This document shows, in pieces, positions 29,624 through 37,732 of a stretch of DNA of 42,846 nt. The first letter of the stretch is position 1, and each line of letters begins with the position of its first letter. The notes beneath the pieces were generated by a model. That model ran no database searches. It was not told the origin of the DNA and was given only the letters and a program-made list of their open reading frames with translations. The position numbers and the translations under genes are program-made. This DNA is from Rhizobium ruizarguesonis (GTDB taxonomy: Bacteria > Pseudomonadota > Alphaproteobacteria > Rhizobiales > Rhizobiaceae). The stretch spans positions 1-42,846 of the forward strand of contig NZ_PQIG01000109.1 in assembly GCF_012349115.1 (NCBI RefSeq), given 5' to 3'.

Positions 29624-30376
29624 ATGAAAGCACTCGAAGGTAAAATCGCAGTCATCACGGGTGGAAGCAGCGGGATCGGCTTGGCCACCGCCAAGCGTTT
29701 CGTGGAGGAAGGTGCGCAGGTCGTGATCATTGGGCGACGCGAGAAAGCCTTACAAGAGGCCGCGGCCCTTATCGGGAAAAACGTGACAACAGTCGTGGGC
29801 GACGTCTCGCGCTTGGAAGATCTGGACCGGCTCTACGCCACCGTGAAGGAGAAACATGGTCACATCGACATTCTCTTCGCAAACGCAGGCGCGGGGACAA
29901 TCGCGCCGCTCGCGGCAGCTACTGAGGCCCATTTTGACCAGACCTTCGATGTGAACGTGAAGGGTCTGTTCTTTACAGTGCAGAAGGCCCTTCCCCTCTT
30001 CAAAGACGGCGGATCGATCATTCTGAACTCTTCGGTCTCGAATGTGATGGGGCTGCCAGCGTTCAGCGCCTACGCAGCAAGCAAGGCGGCTGTTCGCAGC
30101 TTCTCGCGGTCTTGGACCCAAGAGCTGAAGGACCGCAATATCCGCGTCAATACGATGAGCCCCGGCGCGATCGAGACTCCCGCCTTGGCGACAACGACCG
30201 GCCTCACCGCTGAGCAAGCCGAGGAGGCGGTCGCCCAGTTTGCTGCACAGATCCCAATGGGTCGCAGGGGCAAGCCAGAGGAAATCGCGGCTGCGCTCAC
30301 GTTCCTCGCCTCCGATGAAAGCTCCTACATCACCGGTATAGATCTCGCCGTCGATGGTGGTTGGGCGCAGGTCTGA
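29624..30376 (+). CDS. Short-chain dehydrogenase/reductase 2
   Basis: 250 residues, classical SDR paralogous to the gene before it. TGGSSGIG (residues 13-20) is the cofactor loop, NAGAG occurs near residue 89, and the catalytic region has SSVSNVMGLPAFSAYAASKA with YAASK. IIGRREKALQ after beta2 again suggests NADP(H). It ends 32 bp before the next gene. The pair could act on related carbonyl compounds. GC is slightly lower than in copy 1. Confidence 0.93.
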   Translation: MKALEGKIAVITGGSSGIGLATAKRFVEEGAQVVIIGRREKALQEAAALIGKNVTTVVGDVSRLEDLDRLYATVKEKHGHIDILFANAGAGTIAPLAAATEAHFDQTFDVNVKGLFFTVQKALPLFKDGGSIILNSSVSNVMGLPAFSAYAASKAAVRSFSRSWTQELKDRNIRVNTMSPGAIETPALATTTGLTAEQAEEAVAQFAAQIPMGRRGKPEEIAAALTFLASDESSYITGIDLAVDGGWAQV

Positions 30377-30408
30377 CCCCGGCGTTAAAACAAGATCGGA
30401 GAAGCATT

Positions 30409-31008
30409 ATGAGCTATTCAATTATAGGATTCGGCAATATCGGCCAGGCGCTTGCCAAGGCCTTTGCCCGAAACGGCATCGAAGTTTCCGTTGCAACCAC
30501 GCGCGACCCGGAAAGCTTCGCATCCGATGCGGCTGCGATCGGCTCTACGATCATTCCCAAAACACTGGCGGAAGCCGTCAAGGCGGACATCATCTTCTTG
30601 GCTGTCCGTTTCGAGTCGCACCCGGAGGTCGCGAAGGCGCTTCCCACCTGGCAGGGGAAGACAATCGTCGATGTGACCAATGCCTACGGCGTGCCCCCGG
30701 AGGAACTGGAAGAACAGCCGTCTTCCAGGTTCATCGCACAGGCGTTTTCCGGTGCGAAACTGGTCAAGGGCTTCAACCATTTGATCGCTGCCACGCTTGA
30801 CCAGGATCCCGCGGTAAAGGGTGGCAGGAGAGTCGTGTTTCTGGCGAGCGACGATGACGCTGCCGCAGCGGAGATTGGTGCGCTCGCGGAAAATCTCGGT
30901 TTCGCGCCGATCAAACTTGGCGCGCTTTCGGAAGGTGGGCTGCTAGTCCAGGCGCGCGGAAATAGCTGGGGTCATCTGATCTTCAAGGATCTGGTCAAGT
31001 TCGACTGA
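30409..31008 (+). CDS. F420-type NADP-binding oxidoreductase
   Basis: 199 residues. The N-terminal Rossmann motif is SIIGFGNIGQALAKAFARNG (residues 4-23); VSVATTRDPESF, then IIFLAVRFESHPEV, GKTIVDVTNAYGVP, and KGFNHLIAATL are all typical of the NADP oxidoreductase coenzyme F420-dependent family. In organisms without F420, members reduce other substrates with NADPH. The start follows GGAGAAG. Third gene of the LysR-linked run. Confidence 0.88.
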   Translation: MSYSIIGFGNIGQALAKAFARNGIEVSVATTRDPESFASDAAAIGSTIIPKTLAEAVKADIIFLAVRFESHPEVAKALPTWQGKTIVDVTNAYGVPPEELEEQPSSRFIAQAFSGAKLVKGFNHLIAATLDQDPAVKGGRRVVFLASDDDAAAAEIGALAENLGFAPIKLGALSEGGLLVQARGNSWGHLIFKDLVKFD

Positions 31009-31094
31009 TGAAGACGACGTGCCCACCGGCACAGGGCCACGCTGCACGGATCGGATCGAGCGCGATCCGATCCAAGCGAAATGGAGAAATAATT

Positions 31095-31508
31095 ATGAGC
31101 ACCGAAAAGAACATCCAGACCGTACAGGACTTCTTCGCCGCGATCGGCCGCGGCGACAGGGAGGCTCTGCTGGGGCTGGTCGCCGAAGACATCGAGTGGA
31201 TCATTCCGGGCAAGGACTGGCCGCTGGCCGGAACGCACCGCGGACACGCGGGACTTGCGAATTTGCTGGAGACGGCATCCAAGTCGATCGAAACGTCCAC
31301 GCAACCCCGGGAGTTCGTAGCGCAAGGAGACCGGGTCCTGGTCGTCGGCTTCGCGAAGGGAAAGATCAAAGCCACGAACAAGACGTTCGAGGACGACTGG
31401 GTCTTCGCCATCACGGTCCGGGACGGCAGACTGACCAACATCCGGGAATACGTCGACACGCAAGCGCTGGCGCGCGCCGCGCAGATGGACGCGTCCGGGC
31501 CGGCGTAG
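31095..31508 (+). CDS. SnoaL-like (NTF2 fold) protein
   Basis: 137 residues with a single NTF2-like domain: NIQTVQDFFAAIGRGDREAL, then VAEDIEWIIPGKDWPLAGTH, then VVGFAKGKIKATNKTFEDDW and ITVRDGRLTNIREYVDT. SnoaL-like proteins bind small hydrophobic ligands and some are isomerases or cyclases. No catalytic residue can be named. ATG at 31095 follows GGAGAAA. An 87-bp spacer from the previous gene contains repeated GATCGGATCGAGCGCGATC sequences. Confidence 0.85.
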   Translation: MSTEKNIQTVQDFFAAIGRGDREALLGLVAEDIEWIIPGKDWPLAGTHRGHAGLANLLETASKSIETSTQPREFVAQGDRVLVVGFAKGKIKATNKTFEDDWVFAITVRDGRLTNIREYVDTQALARAAQMDASGPA

Positions 31509-31563
31509 CGCTGGCCGACCGCGGCCCGCGCTCGTCGAATGCTCAACCGCAAAGGAGATTCCA

Positions 31564-32196
31564 ATGTACGACCAATCCAAGCTATCCGAATTGATCCGGT
31601 TCGCACGCGTCGATGCGGGCTCCACCGTCATCGACGTTTACCCGGGCGACGGCGACTGGACCCGTCTCTTCTCCGACATCGTGCGACCCGACGGGCGGGT
31701 CTTCAGCTTCGTGCCGGCCGAAGTCGCTCACTTCAAGAACGATCCGGTCGGCCGCATGAGAACGCTTGCGATGGAACCGGGCCGAGCGAACGTCGAAGCC
31801 GTCTCGGCGGACCTCGTGGCGCTGTCGGAGGTTACGCGGCCAGCGGATGTCCTGTGGCTGCATCTGTTTTACCACGATCTCCACACCGCCCTGATCCAGG
31901 CCAGGGGCGCGACGGCCGCCGCCTTCAATCGAGCCGTCTACGAGCGGCTGAAGCCCGGCGGGTCCTACGTCATCGTCGACCACGCCGCCGCCGTCGGGGC
32001 GGGTACGAACGACGCGCAGTCGCTGCATCGGATTGAGCCTGCATCCGTTCGCGAGGAGGTGGAGGCGGCCGGCTTCGTCCTGGACGCGGAAAGCACCGTG
32101 CTTGCGAACAAGGACGATTCGCACTCGATCAAGGTCTTCGATCCCTCGATCAAGGGCGAGACCGATCGCTTCGCCTATCGATTTTTGAAGATCTGA
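31564..32196 (+). CDS. Predicted methyltransferase-like protein (COG4798 type)
   Basis: 210 residues. The Rossmann-like region is TVIDVYPGDGDWTRLFSDIV (about residues 20-39), where the classical GxGxG is replaced by YPGDG, then GRVFSFVPAEVAHF, ADVLWLHLFYHDLH and LKPGGSYVIVDHAA. This variant family is annotated as predicted methyltransferase. Whether it still binds S-adenosylmethionine is uncertain. Start follows GGAG. Last gene of the five-gene run; the stop is 56 bp before a terminator-type repeat (32252). Confidence 0.82.
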   Translation: MYDQSKLSELIRFARVDAGSTVIDVYPGDGDWTRLFSDIVRPDGRVFSFVPAEVAHFKNDPVGRMRTLAMEPGRANVEAVSADLVALSEVTRPADVLWLHLFYHDLHTALIQARGATAAAFNRAVYERLKPGGSYVIVDHAAAVGAGTNDAQSLHRIEPASVREEVEAAGFVLDAESTVLANKDDSHSIKVFDPSIKGETDRFAYRFLKI

Positions 32197-32251
32197 CACT
32201 GAGCCATTCTCCAACGATGAGGTCGGCTCTCGTACGTGAGGCGGCTTTGGT

Positions 32252-32381
32252 GTTCCTGCCGTTGAAAGAGCAGCGCCGGACGGCGGCTTGTCCCTTCTGA
32301 CCGCCGGAAGCGGACAGGCCGTTGTCCACCCCTAAAGCGGGCTTTTTCGTTATCGAAGGATAAGGCTGCTTTACGGCCTCA
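32252..32381 (+). repeat. Interspersed terminator repeat, copy A
   Basis: GTTCCTGCCGTTGAAAGAGC, followed by a CGCCGGACGGCGG hairpin and a CTAAAGCGGGCTTTTT element, matches 34741-34834 across about 95 bp. The following TCGTTATCGAAGGATAAGGC continues in the inverted copy at 13666-13714. It probably derives from the 3' end of a gene ending in FLPLK. It works as a terminator-like end of the operon before it. Confidence 0.7.
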
Positions 32382-32644
32382 TGTCAGCCATTGAGGAGGC
32401 CTTTGCCACTGCCCAAATGTAGACATCGCCGATGGCGAAACTGTAGGTCGCGGTTGCGCCAATTGTAGTAGGCGGTGTTCTGATCGCACCTGCCGGATCA
32501 GTGCTCGATTGACGATGTTCGGCCCATATCGATTTTTCAGCTTACGCTCAAATCCCAAGAGGCACTGGACCGGGTTTGAGGTCTTAGCAGCGGCCGGCGG
32601 TCGACTGGAGCGACGAGCAAATTGTGCAAATCGTTGCCGGAGAG
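32382..32644. other. Intergenic stretch without a gene
   Basis: About 260 bp following repeat copy A. No gene or strong hairpin is visible. Confidence 0.4.
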
Positions 32645-33586
32645 TTATGATGCGGACGACTTGTCTGGCGGCTTCCAGCCCAATTCAGCCATGACGAGGC
32701 CATCATACCGCTCGCGGATGACGGCACGTCTCATATTCTGCGCAAGCGGATCGTGGAATATTTCGAGCGCTCTTTGAGACTCTTCACCCGAGAGCCAACC
32801 GTCGGATAGTCGCCAGCGTCGATAAAACATCCAGTCGAGTTTGTCTGACCGATTATGCTCGACGCCAGCACGTCCGCGTGCCAGCTCAATGTCCGGCGGG
32901 AGAACTTCGGGAGGCGCGACGTCCTGCGCTCGTCGCTTGGCGTTGGCATAGTTTATGTCTCTGACCTTGCGGCTGAGGATCACACTCTTTTCGACATCGT
33001 CGTCAGTGATCGTCACGAGGCGGTCCATTTCGTCGTTGATGTCATCAGGCATCGTCTCGCAGGCAATTTTGACCGCTTCCATAAAGCGAACGTCATGAAG
33101 GTGTGAGGGCTTCCAACCGTCCCCATCTCGCCAGTGGATCGTCTCTGAAGCCTGTGTCCATTGTCCATTCTCCGCAAGACCGAGGCTGGCGAGCAGCGGT
33201 AAAATGTCGGTGCTAGCCTGTGCCGCGTCAGCTGTCTTGTAGGCAGCGATATTCGCATCTGGAGCTGTCCGAACCGGTTGATATCTCCCGGGTGGCGTGG
33301 GCGCTGCCACTCGCAAGAACCTCACATGCGCCAGACCCAGGACAGTCACGCATATGTCATCCCAGCGCGGCAGAGTTTCGGGTAGTGTTGGGCAGTCCTT
33401 CGCCAGCGCGCCTGGCCCGAAGCGCTCCGCCTGTCCCAACGCCACCAACGCATCGCACCCGAACTGATAGGCTGTCATGCTATCATCGGACCATTTCAGC
33501 GGTGATTGACTGGCCACCGGAAGACTTTCCTTCAGGAACTCGATGGCAGCGCTTGGCCAGTCGTCGTTCGGTCCATTCGCACTCAT
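32645..33586 (-). CDS. Hypothetical protein, no recognised family
   Basis: 313 residues starting MSANGPNDDWPSAAIEFLKE at 33586, the first Met with an upstream purine-rich stretch (GGCGAGAAGCG); a longer frame exists to 33775. The protein is soluble, charged and Trp-rich, with no signal peptide or membrane helix. Notable parts are IHWRDGDGWKPSHLHDVRFM (about residues 155-174), RKVRDINYANAKRRAQD, DWMFYRRWRLSDGWLSGEES and MAELGWKPP near the end. I see no catalytic motif I can name. It lies between repeat copies A and B with a P-loop kinase on the other strand. Confidence 0.75.
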   Translation of the reverse strand: MSANGPNDDWPSAAIEFLKESLPVASQSPLKWSDDSMTAYQFGCDALVALGQAERFGPGALAKDCPTLPETLPRWDDICVTVLGLAHVRFLRVAAPTPPGRYQPVRTAPDANIAAYKTADAAQASTDILPLLASLGLAENGQWTQASETIHWRDGDGWKPSHLHDVRFMEAVKIACETMPDDINDEMDRLVTITDDDVEKSVILSRKVRDINYANAKRRAQDVAPPEVLPPDIELARGRAGVEHNRSDKLDWMFYRRWRLSDGWLSGEESQRALEIFHDPLAQNMRRAVIRERYDGLVMAELGWKPPDKSSAS

Positions 33587-34116
33587 TCGCTTCTCGCCAC
33601 GTTGCCGGGATGATGCAACTATTGCATGTCGTCGGCAGCGCGTCATGGATTTTGGCGTTGTGCGATGGATGTTGGTCAACAATCTCCTTCGAAACCGATC
33701 AGGGCCAATGAGACAGCTACAGTCAGCTCCATCGACGCGCCAGCGACAACGAGTCATCTTGCTAGGCAATTCCATGGCAGAAGACCCTCGATCTGGCTCT
33801 GCCTATGACCGTTGACGATGGCGGTGAGCGTGGCGGTCAGATAGGCTCGGAGACATCCTCGCCAATGCGGTGGAGACATCCGCCGCAGAGGAGTTGGTGG
33901 CATTTGCTACATAACACCGCAAAACAGCCGGTGGGTTAGACGACCTCACCTGTGAGCTCGCTCATGCGCTCCGTCTTGACCCCCGAGCAGAGCGGTCCTA
34001 CAAGATCGACTATGGCAACACACCTCTGATTGGCCGCGCCTTGCGGCCTTGAGCAAAAAGTCCTGCACGACACCGCGGGGCCACTTCCCTTGCCAAGCCA
34101 AAATCAGAGATTTCCA
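33587..34116. other. Divergent intergenic region with possible gene relic
   Basis: About 530 bp. One plus-strand frame near 33852-33915 reads GDILANAVETSAAEELVAFA and ends at a TAA, which looks coding-like and may be the tail of a lost gene. Otherwise no gene is visible. The promoters of the two flanking genes should lie here. Confidence 0.35.
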
Positions 34117-34620
34117 ATGCCCACGCTCTACCTCACTTGCGGTCTTCCCGGTTCGGGGAAGACGTCGCTTGCCAAGATCATCGAACATGAAGCATCTGCC
34201 CTCCGTCTGACCGGAGACGACTGGATGCACAAGCTTTACCCCGGCATCTCCACGCCGGAAGCCGAAACTGGTCCGTGCCGAGGCAGGGTCGAGAGCCTGC
34301 AATGGCAGATCGCTCTGCGTGCCATCAGGCTTGAGTGCAACGTTGTCGTCGATTGGGGCGTGTGGTCACGGGCAGAACGCGACATCTGCCGGGAGGAAGC
34401 TCGCGCAGCGGGTGCCCGCGTCGTCCTCTGCTTCCTCGACGTTCCCTTTGATGCGCTTTGGGACCGGCTCTCCCGGCGAAACGCCGCGCTTCCAGCCGGC
34501 ACGTTCGACATCTCGCGGGCGGACCTGCTTCGGTGGTGCAAGCTGTTCGAGCCGCCAACCGCCGAGGAGTTGGCGCTTTACGATCGGCAAACCCTTCCAG
34601 CCATCACCGCCTCTAGATGA
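34117..34620 (+). CDS. P-loop small-molecule kinase (AAA/COG0645-type)
   Basis: 167 residues. Walker A GLPGSGKTSLAK begins near residue 9 (Lys15), followed by ALRLTGDDWMHKL with an acidic cluster, then NVVVDWGVWSRAERDICREE, and the lid-like region DRLSRRNAALPAGTFDISRAD. The arrangement matches predicted ATP-dependent kinases related to zeta toxins and chloramphenicol phosphotransferase, so it may modify an antibiotic or a small metabolite; this is inference. Start at 34117 with a weak AGAGA. It lies between the terminator repeats A and B. Confidence 0.85.
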   Translation: MPTLYLTCGLPGSGKTSLAKIIEHEASALRLTGDDWMHKLYPGISTPEAETGPCRGRVESLQWQIALRAIRLECNVVVDWGVWSRAERDICREEARAAGARVVLCFLDVPFDALWDRLSRRNAALPAGTFDISRADLLRWCKLFEPPTAEELALYDRQTLPAITASR

Positions 34621-34662
34621 AACGCCACAGCGCTGGGGGTATTCTCAGTCTGCGTAGCAGGC

Positions 34663-34759
34663 GGGTCCGGACCAACTCGCTCGTGAGGACGGTCTCGCCT
34701 TCTTCCCCGAGGGGCCGGAGCACGAGAAGGTGGCGGAGCTGTTCCTGCCATTGAAATAG
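34663..34759 (+). pseudogene. Remnant of a gene 3' end before repeat copy B
   Basis: Plus-strand translation from about 34663 gives AGPDQLAREDGLAFFPEGPE and then HEKVAELFLPLK before the TAG at 34757-34759. It has no start codon and reads like the C-terminus of a lost protein. Copy A at 32252 carries a degenerate form of the last codons (VFLPLK). This suggests both copies descend from the 3' end of the same gene family. Confidence 0.5.
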
Positions 34760-34834
34760 CACCGCCGGACGGCGGCTTCCCCTTCCGGTTGTCAGAAGCG
34801 GACCGGCTGTTGGCCGCCCCTAAGCGGACTTTTT
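34741..34834 (+). repeat. Interspersed terminator repeat, copy B
   Basis: GTTCCTGCCATTGAAATAGC, a CCGCCGGACGGCGG palindrome, and CTAAGCGGACTTTTT match copy A (32252-32347) over about 95 bp. The final T run after a GC hairpin would act as a terminator. Confidence 0.7.
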
Positions 34835-35152
34835 GAAGCGTCGCTGGCTCCTGGCATCACTTTGCACGCTGCCTTTTGCATCTTGCATCTTGCCAGGGCG
34901 AGATGCGCAACCGTTCGCTATAGGGTTATTGGGTCGGAACATGGCACGGTGGACGGCAAGTCGGGACTCGCAGCCTAAAATGGAATTGCCTTTTAGTTAT
35001 ATGATTGCAGTAGCGAGAGTCTTCGTGGATGGGAGCCGATAACTGAGATGCCCATCGGCTAAGAACGCAATGTTGACGTTACTCGCAAGGATGCAGACCT
35101 ACAGTGGATAAGCCTCTTCTCTCACCCGCACGGATCCTGAAGGACAAATATT
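34835..35152. other. Intergenic region upstream of the orphan gene
   Basis: About 320 bp. A TTG-initiated frame at 34833 begins MKRRWLLASLCTLPFASC, like a lipoprotein signal, but ends after 69 codons of featureless sequence and overlaps the repeat tail, so it is not called. The promoter of the 35153 gene should be here. Confidence 0.4.
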
Positions 35153-36118
35153 ATGAACCCCGCGTCATTTCGCAAGGATTACTCCGAACTCGTCCCGCTG
35201 AACCAGGACTTCTACCAGAATATTTTTAAGTTGAATGGTCGCTCTTTTCTGTTCGAGGGAACCAATGATGGTGTCCAGGGCTATGGAACCTTCAATTTGA
35301 AGATTCAGGATCGCGAGTACGGTCTGTCCAGCGAACTGTCACCGATTGAGTTAAGTCTGTGGAGTTTCGAAATCGAAGAGCGCACGATCGTCTGTGCTGT
35401 GGCGCAGCATTTCCGGCGCCTTTCCAACTCTCCGCCTGACGCGAACATGCGCTTTCGCTATACCGTCGAAGCGATAAACGTGAGTTGTCTACATCACAGG
35501 GCTGACGCCGCGATCACAAAGGCCGATTGCCAGATGTTGTCGCGCATTTTGCGGAAGATGCTGCCCGATTATCATCGCATGGCATTCCGGAATTTTCCGC
35601 TGCAAGCGGCCGCTCCCATTGAAATCGTTGAACGGTGGAGCAATCCGAATCGACAAGTTGCATCTTTTCTCGCGTTGACGACGCAAGTCGCGTGGGACGT
35701 TGATTCTGCGGAGCGCCAGGTCGAAGGTATAGATAGCTTCTTCAAAGAAGGTTGGCGAGACCGATATGATTTTGGCTCCGACAATAATTTTGCCGTCAAG
35801 TTTCGTGCTCCACCGATTGAAGACATTCCTTCGTTTAGTTTTATATTCGATGGTCTTGAGTTCACGTACAACTATCAGGAAGTTTCAGAGAAACTAGGAC
35901 AAAAAAGCTTTTTCTCTGCCCTGGTATACGCTCCCTGGTCGCCGAACTCTCTCAGGGCATCCGTCGATGGGGCGCCGATGTCTTCTATCGCCGATGAGAC
36001 GAGAGCAAGAGCTGATCGGTTTGCACGCTTTAGGGTTTACAAGAAGCTTAGGGCAAGCCGGGGTGAGAAATATCGAGAAACCCCTCTTAGCGTAATTTTG
36101 CTTTCCGGAGCGCTCTGA
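35153..36118 (+). CDS. Unrecognised low-GC protein, possible frame break at its end
   Basis: 321 residues, no family recognised. It is rich in aromatic and acidic residues: FYQNIFKLNGRSFLFEGTND near the N-terminus, VCAVAQHFRRLSNSPPDANM in the first half, and FSFIFDGLEFTYNYQEVSEK later. No signal peptide or membrane helix. GC is visibly lower than in the neighbours, pointing to recent transfer. The gene stops at TGA (36116-36118), but the +1 frame reads on as DVLFIPPDYKSILAKTLSKF for 75 residues with a convincing helical, coding-like composition (see findings). AAGGAC is the ribosome site. Confidence 0.7.
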   Translation: MNPASFRKDYSELVPLNQDFYQNIFKLNGRSFLFEGTNDGVQGYGTFNLKIQDREYGLSSELSPIELSLWSFEIEERTIVCAVAQHFRRLSNSPPDANMRFRYTVEAINVSCLHHRADAAITKADCQMLSRILRKMLPDYHRMAFRNFPLQAAAPIEIVERWSNPNRQVASFLALTTQVAWDVDSAERQVEGIDSFFKEGWRDRYDFGSDNNFAVKFRAPPIEDIPSFSFIFDGLEFTYNYQEVSEKLGQKSFFSALVYAPWSPNSLRASVDGAPMSSIADETRARADRFARFRVYKKLRASRGEKYRETPLSVILLSGAL

Positions 36119-36344
36119 TGTCTTATTTATCCCTCCTGATTATAAGTCAATTCTAGCCAAGACCCTGTCCAAGTTCGAGGAGGCGGTGGAAACTGCCCAG
36201 TCGGTTGCCACTCTAAAAGCCGAATTGATGTCCTTGATACGGGATGACCTCAATTTACCGCCAAATGTCACCCCAGCCAGACGACAACAGGAGTGCAATC
36301 GTGAGCGAACCGACCGTAGCAGATGCAACAAACCGCATTTATGA
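36117..36344 (+). pseudogene. Frame-shifted continuation of the 35153 gene (candidate)
   Basis: Skipping one T at the TGA joins the upstream peptide (SVILLSGAL) to DVLFIPPDYKSILAKTLSKF, then EEAVETAQSVATLKAELMSL. The frame lacks its own ATG, GTG or TTG near its start and has no ribosome site before it, so it would be translated only through a frame change. The last 22 residues overlap the next gene (36301). Either a single-base indel made the upstream gene a pseudogene, or the site is a programmed shift. Confidence 0.45.
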
Positions 36345-36534
36345 GTCGCTCCAGGCCGACAACGCCGACATCGACGTGCATATCGCGGCCCTCAAGGAAG
36401 CGTTGACGCGGGCGGGTTTGAAAGAGGCCGTATTCGACCCGGCCAGGCTCGTGCAGAATAACCGCTCCGGCAGGAAGCGAATGCAGGCCTACTTTCGCCA
36501 GCGCGGTGTCATGGTGAATTTCTCAGCCTCGTGA
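36301..36534 (+). CDS. Small conserved rhizobial-type protein, function unknown
   Basis: 77 residues from a GTG at 36301 that follows AGGAG by 7 bases. Sequence: SEPTVADATNRIYESLQADN at the start, then AALKEALTRAGLKEAVFDPA and SGRKRMQAYFRQRGVMVNFS. Helical N-terminal half and a basic C-terminal segment (about residues 54-70, GRKRMQAYFRQRG) that could bind nucleic acid; that is only an inference. The shifted frame of the preceding gene overlaps its first 14 codons. Confidence 0.7.
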   Translation: MSEPTVADATNRIYESLQADNADIDVHIAALKEALTRAGLKEAVFDPARLVQNNRSGRKRMQAYFRQRGVMVNFSAS

Positions 36535-36678
36535 AGCCTTCCAGACGGCTGTAATCACCCTCAGTGGGGCTGACACCACGCATTGGCGTCGCCCTGCGGA
36601 TGATCGTCCAGGCGCAGACGCTAAAGAGCCGTCCAACGAAGGGCCGGGAGCCCTGCCGTGATCTCAGGGCTGCCGACG

Positions 36679-37494
36679 TCAGAGGGGCCGAATCCCTTCC
36701 GCCGATGACATGCCGAACCACACCGCCGAATCTGGCGCCTTGCTCCACGCGATCAAGGTGTCGAGACCTGCGGTGACCGCGTCTCGTGAAAGCCCGGTCG
36801 CCACGATGTCGTCGATCGCTTCGTCGACGATGCTCGCAATGTTGCGAACCACATCCTCGAAATCGGGATCACCCGCGCAACCGCCGAAGAAGACAAGCGT
36901 GTTGCGACGAGGACGTAGATCCGCCTGGTGAAGCAACTGCACGAGGCGACGCCCGACGATAGGGTCGTTGCAATGCCTGTCATAGGTGCGCTGATAAGCG
37001 TTCCAGACCGACGAGAACCCTGGGGGTTCTGGCCATAGCCGCAGACCGTCGTAGTCGTCATCGGACAGGATCACACGGCCACCTGGCCGCACCGCGCGCG
37101 CCATGTTGCGGACGACCTGCAGCGGGTCGGGTATGTGCTCAAGGACGAAGCGAGCGTGCGCGACGTCGAACTGACCTAGTTCGTCGTCGCGAAGGGGCGG
37201 ATCGAGGACGTCGCCCTGCCTCATCTCGATCATTGCGGTCTCGTCGTCGGCCGCCGCCTGGCGCAACGCCTCGGCGATCTGTTTGGGACTTCGCTCCAGC
37301 CCGAGCACCGGGACGCCGGTGACGCGCGCCATCATCCGCGAGTACTGACCAAGGCCGGCTCCGAAGTCGACGACGCGTTCACCGGCGGCGAGCTGCGCGG
37401 CATCGATACACCGTTCGTTGAGCCGCCTGTTCAATGCGGTCAAGCGCTGTTGCTCTGCCTCGCTCGATCCATGCGTATAGTGGGATGATGACAT
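36679..37494 (-). CDS. Class I SAM-dependent methyltransferase
   Basis: 271 residues. Motif I is ERVVDFGAGLGQYSRMMARV (about residues 39-58), the acidic residue is in VLGLERSPKQI, and beta4 is FDVAHARFVLEHIPDP, then AVRPGGRVILSDDDYDGLRL. Ubiquinone/sterol methyltransferase-like fold with an extended C-terminal part (FFGGCAGDPDFEDVVRN). Substrate unknown. It is transcribed leftward, opposite to the small conserved gene, and the 37.5 kb region upstream is gene-free. Confidence 0.92.
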   Translation of the reverse strand: MSSSHYTHGSSEAEQQRLTALNRRLNERCIDAAQLAAGERVVDFGAGLGQYSRMMARVTGVPVLGLERSPKQIAEALRQAAADDETAMIEMRQGDVLDPPLRDDELGQFDVAHARFVLEHIPDPLQVVRNMARAVRPGGRVILSDDDYDGLRLWPEPPGFSSVWNAYQRTYDRHCNDPIVGRRLVQLLHQADLRPRRNTLVFFGGCAGDPDFEDVVRNIASIVDEAIDDIVATGLSRDAVTAGLDTLIAWSKAPDSAVWFGMSSAEGIRPL

Positions 37495-37732
37495 TCGCTG
37501 CCCCCGCTGAATGGCACGACAACGGTGCCAGAATTCGGGCGGGTGTCAATGAGGCCGACCACATGTCCGCAGGCCCCGTGCGGCGAACCTCTGCTCAAAA
37601 GTAGCGGCGGTCGGTCACCTCCGGAGCTTCGCCATTTCAATGCCGCTGAGGCAAATCTGAACAAGCCGATAATGGCCCGGGAGGATGCGTTTCCGGATCA
37701 ATCCTCTCGCAGTTTTACCTCTGACGCACTCG
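37495..37732. other. Intergenic stretch without a gene
   Basis: About 240 bp between two leftward genes. No terminator with a T run or other structure was identified. Confidence 0.45.

Noticed and set aside
34833..35042. TTG-initiated frame with a lipoprotein-like N-terminus (MKRRWLLASLCTLPFASC)
   Set aside because: Start overlaps the T run of the terminator repeat, has no ribosome site, and the rest lacks a recognisable domain.
36509..36748. Minus-strand 79-codon frame overlapping the methyltransferase 3' end
   Set aside because: Shadow of the methyltransferase end with no ribosome site.
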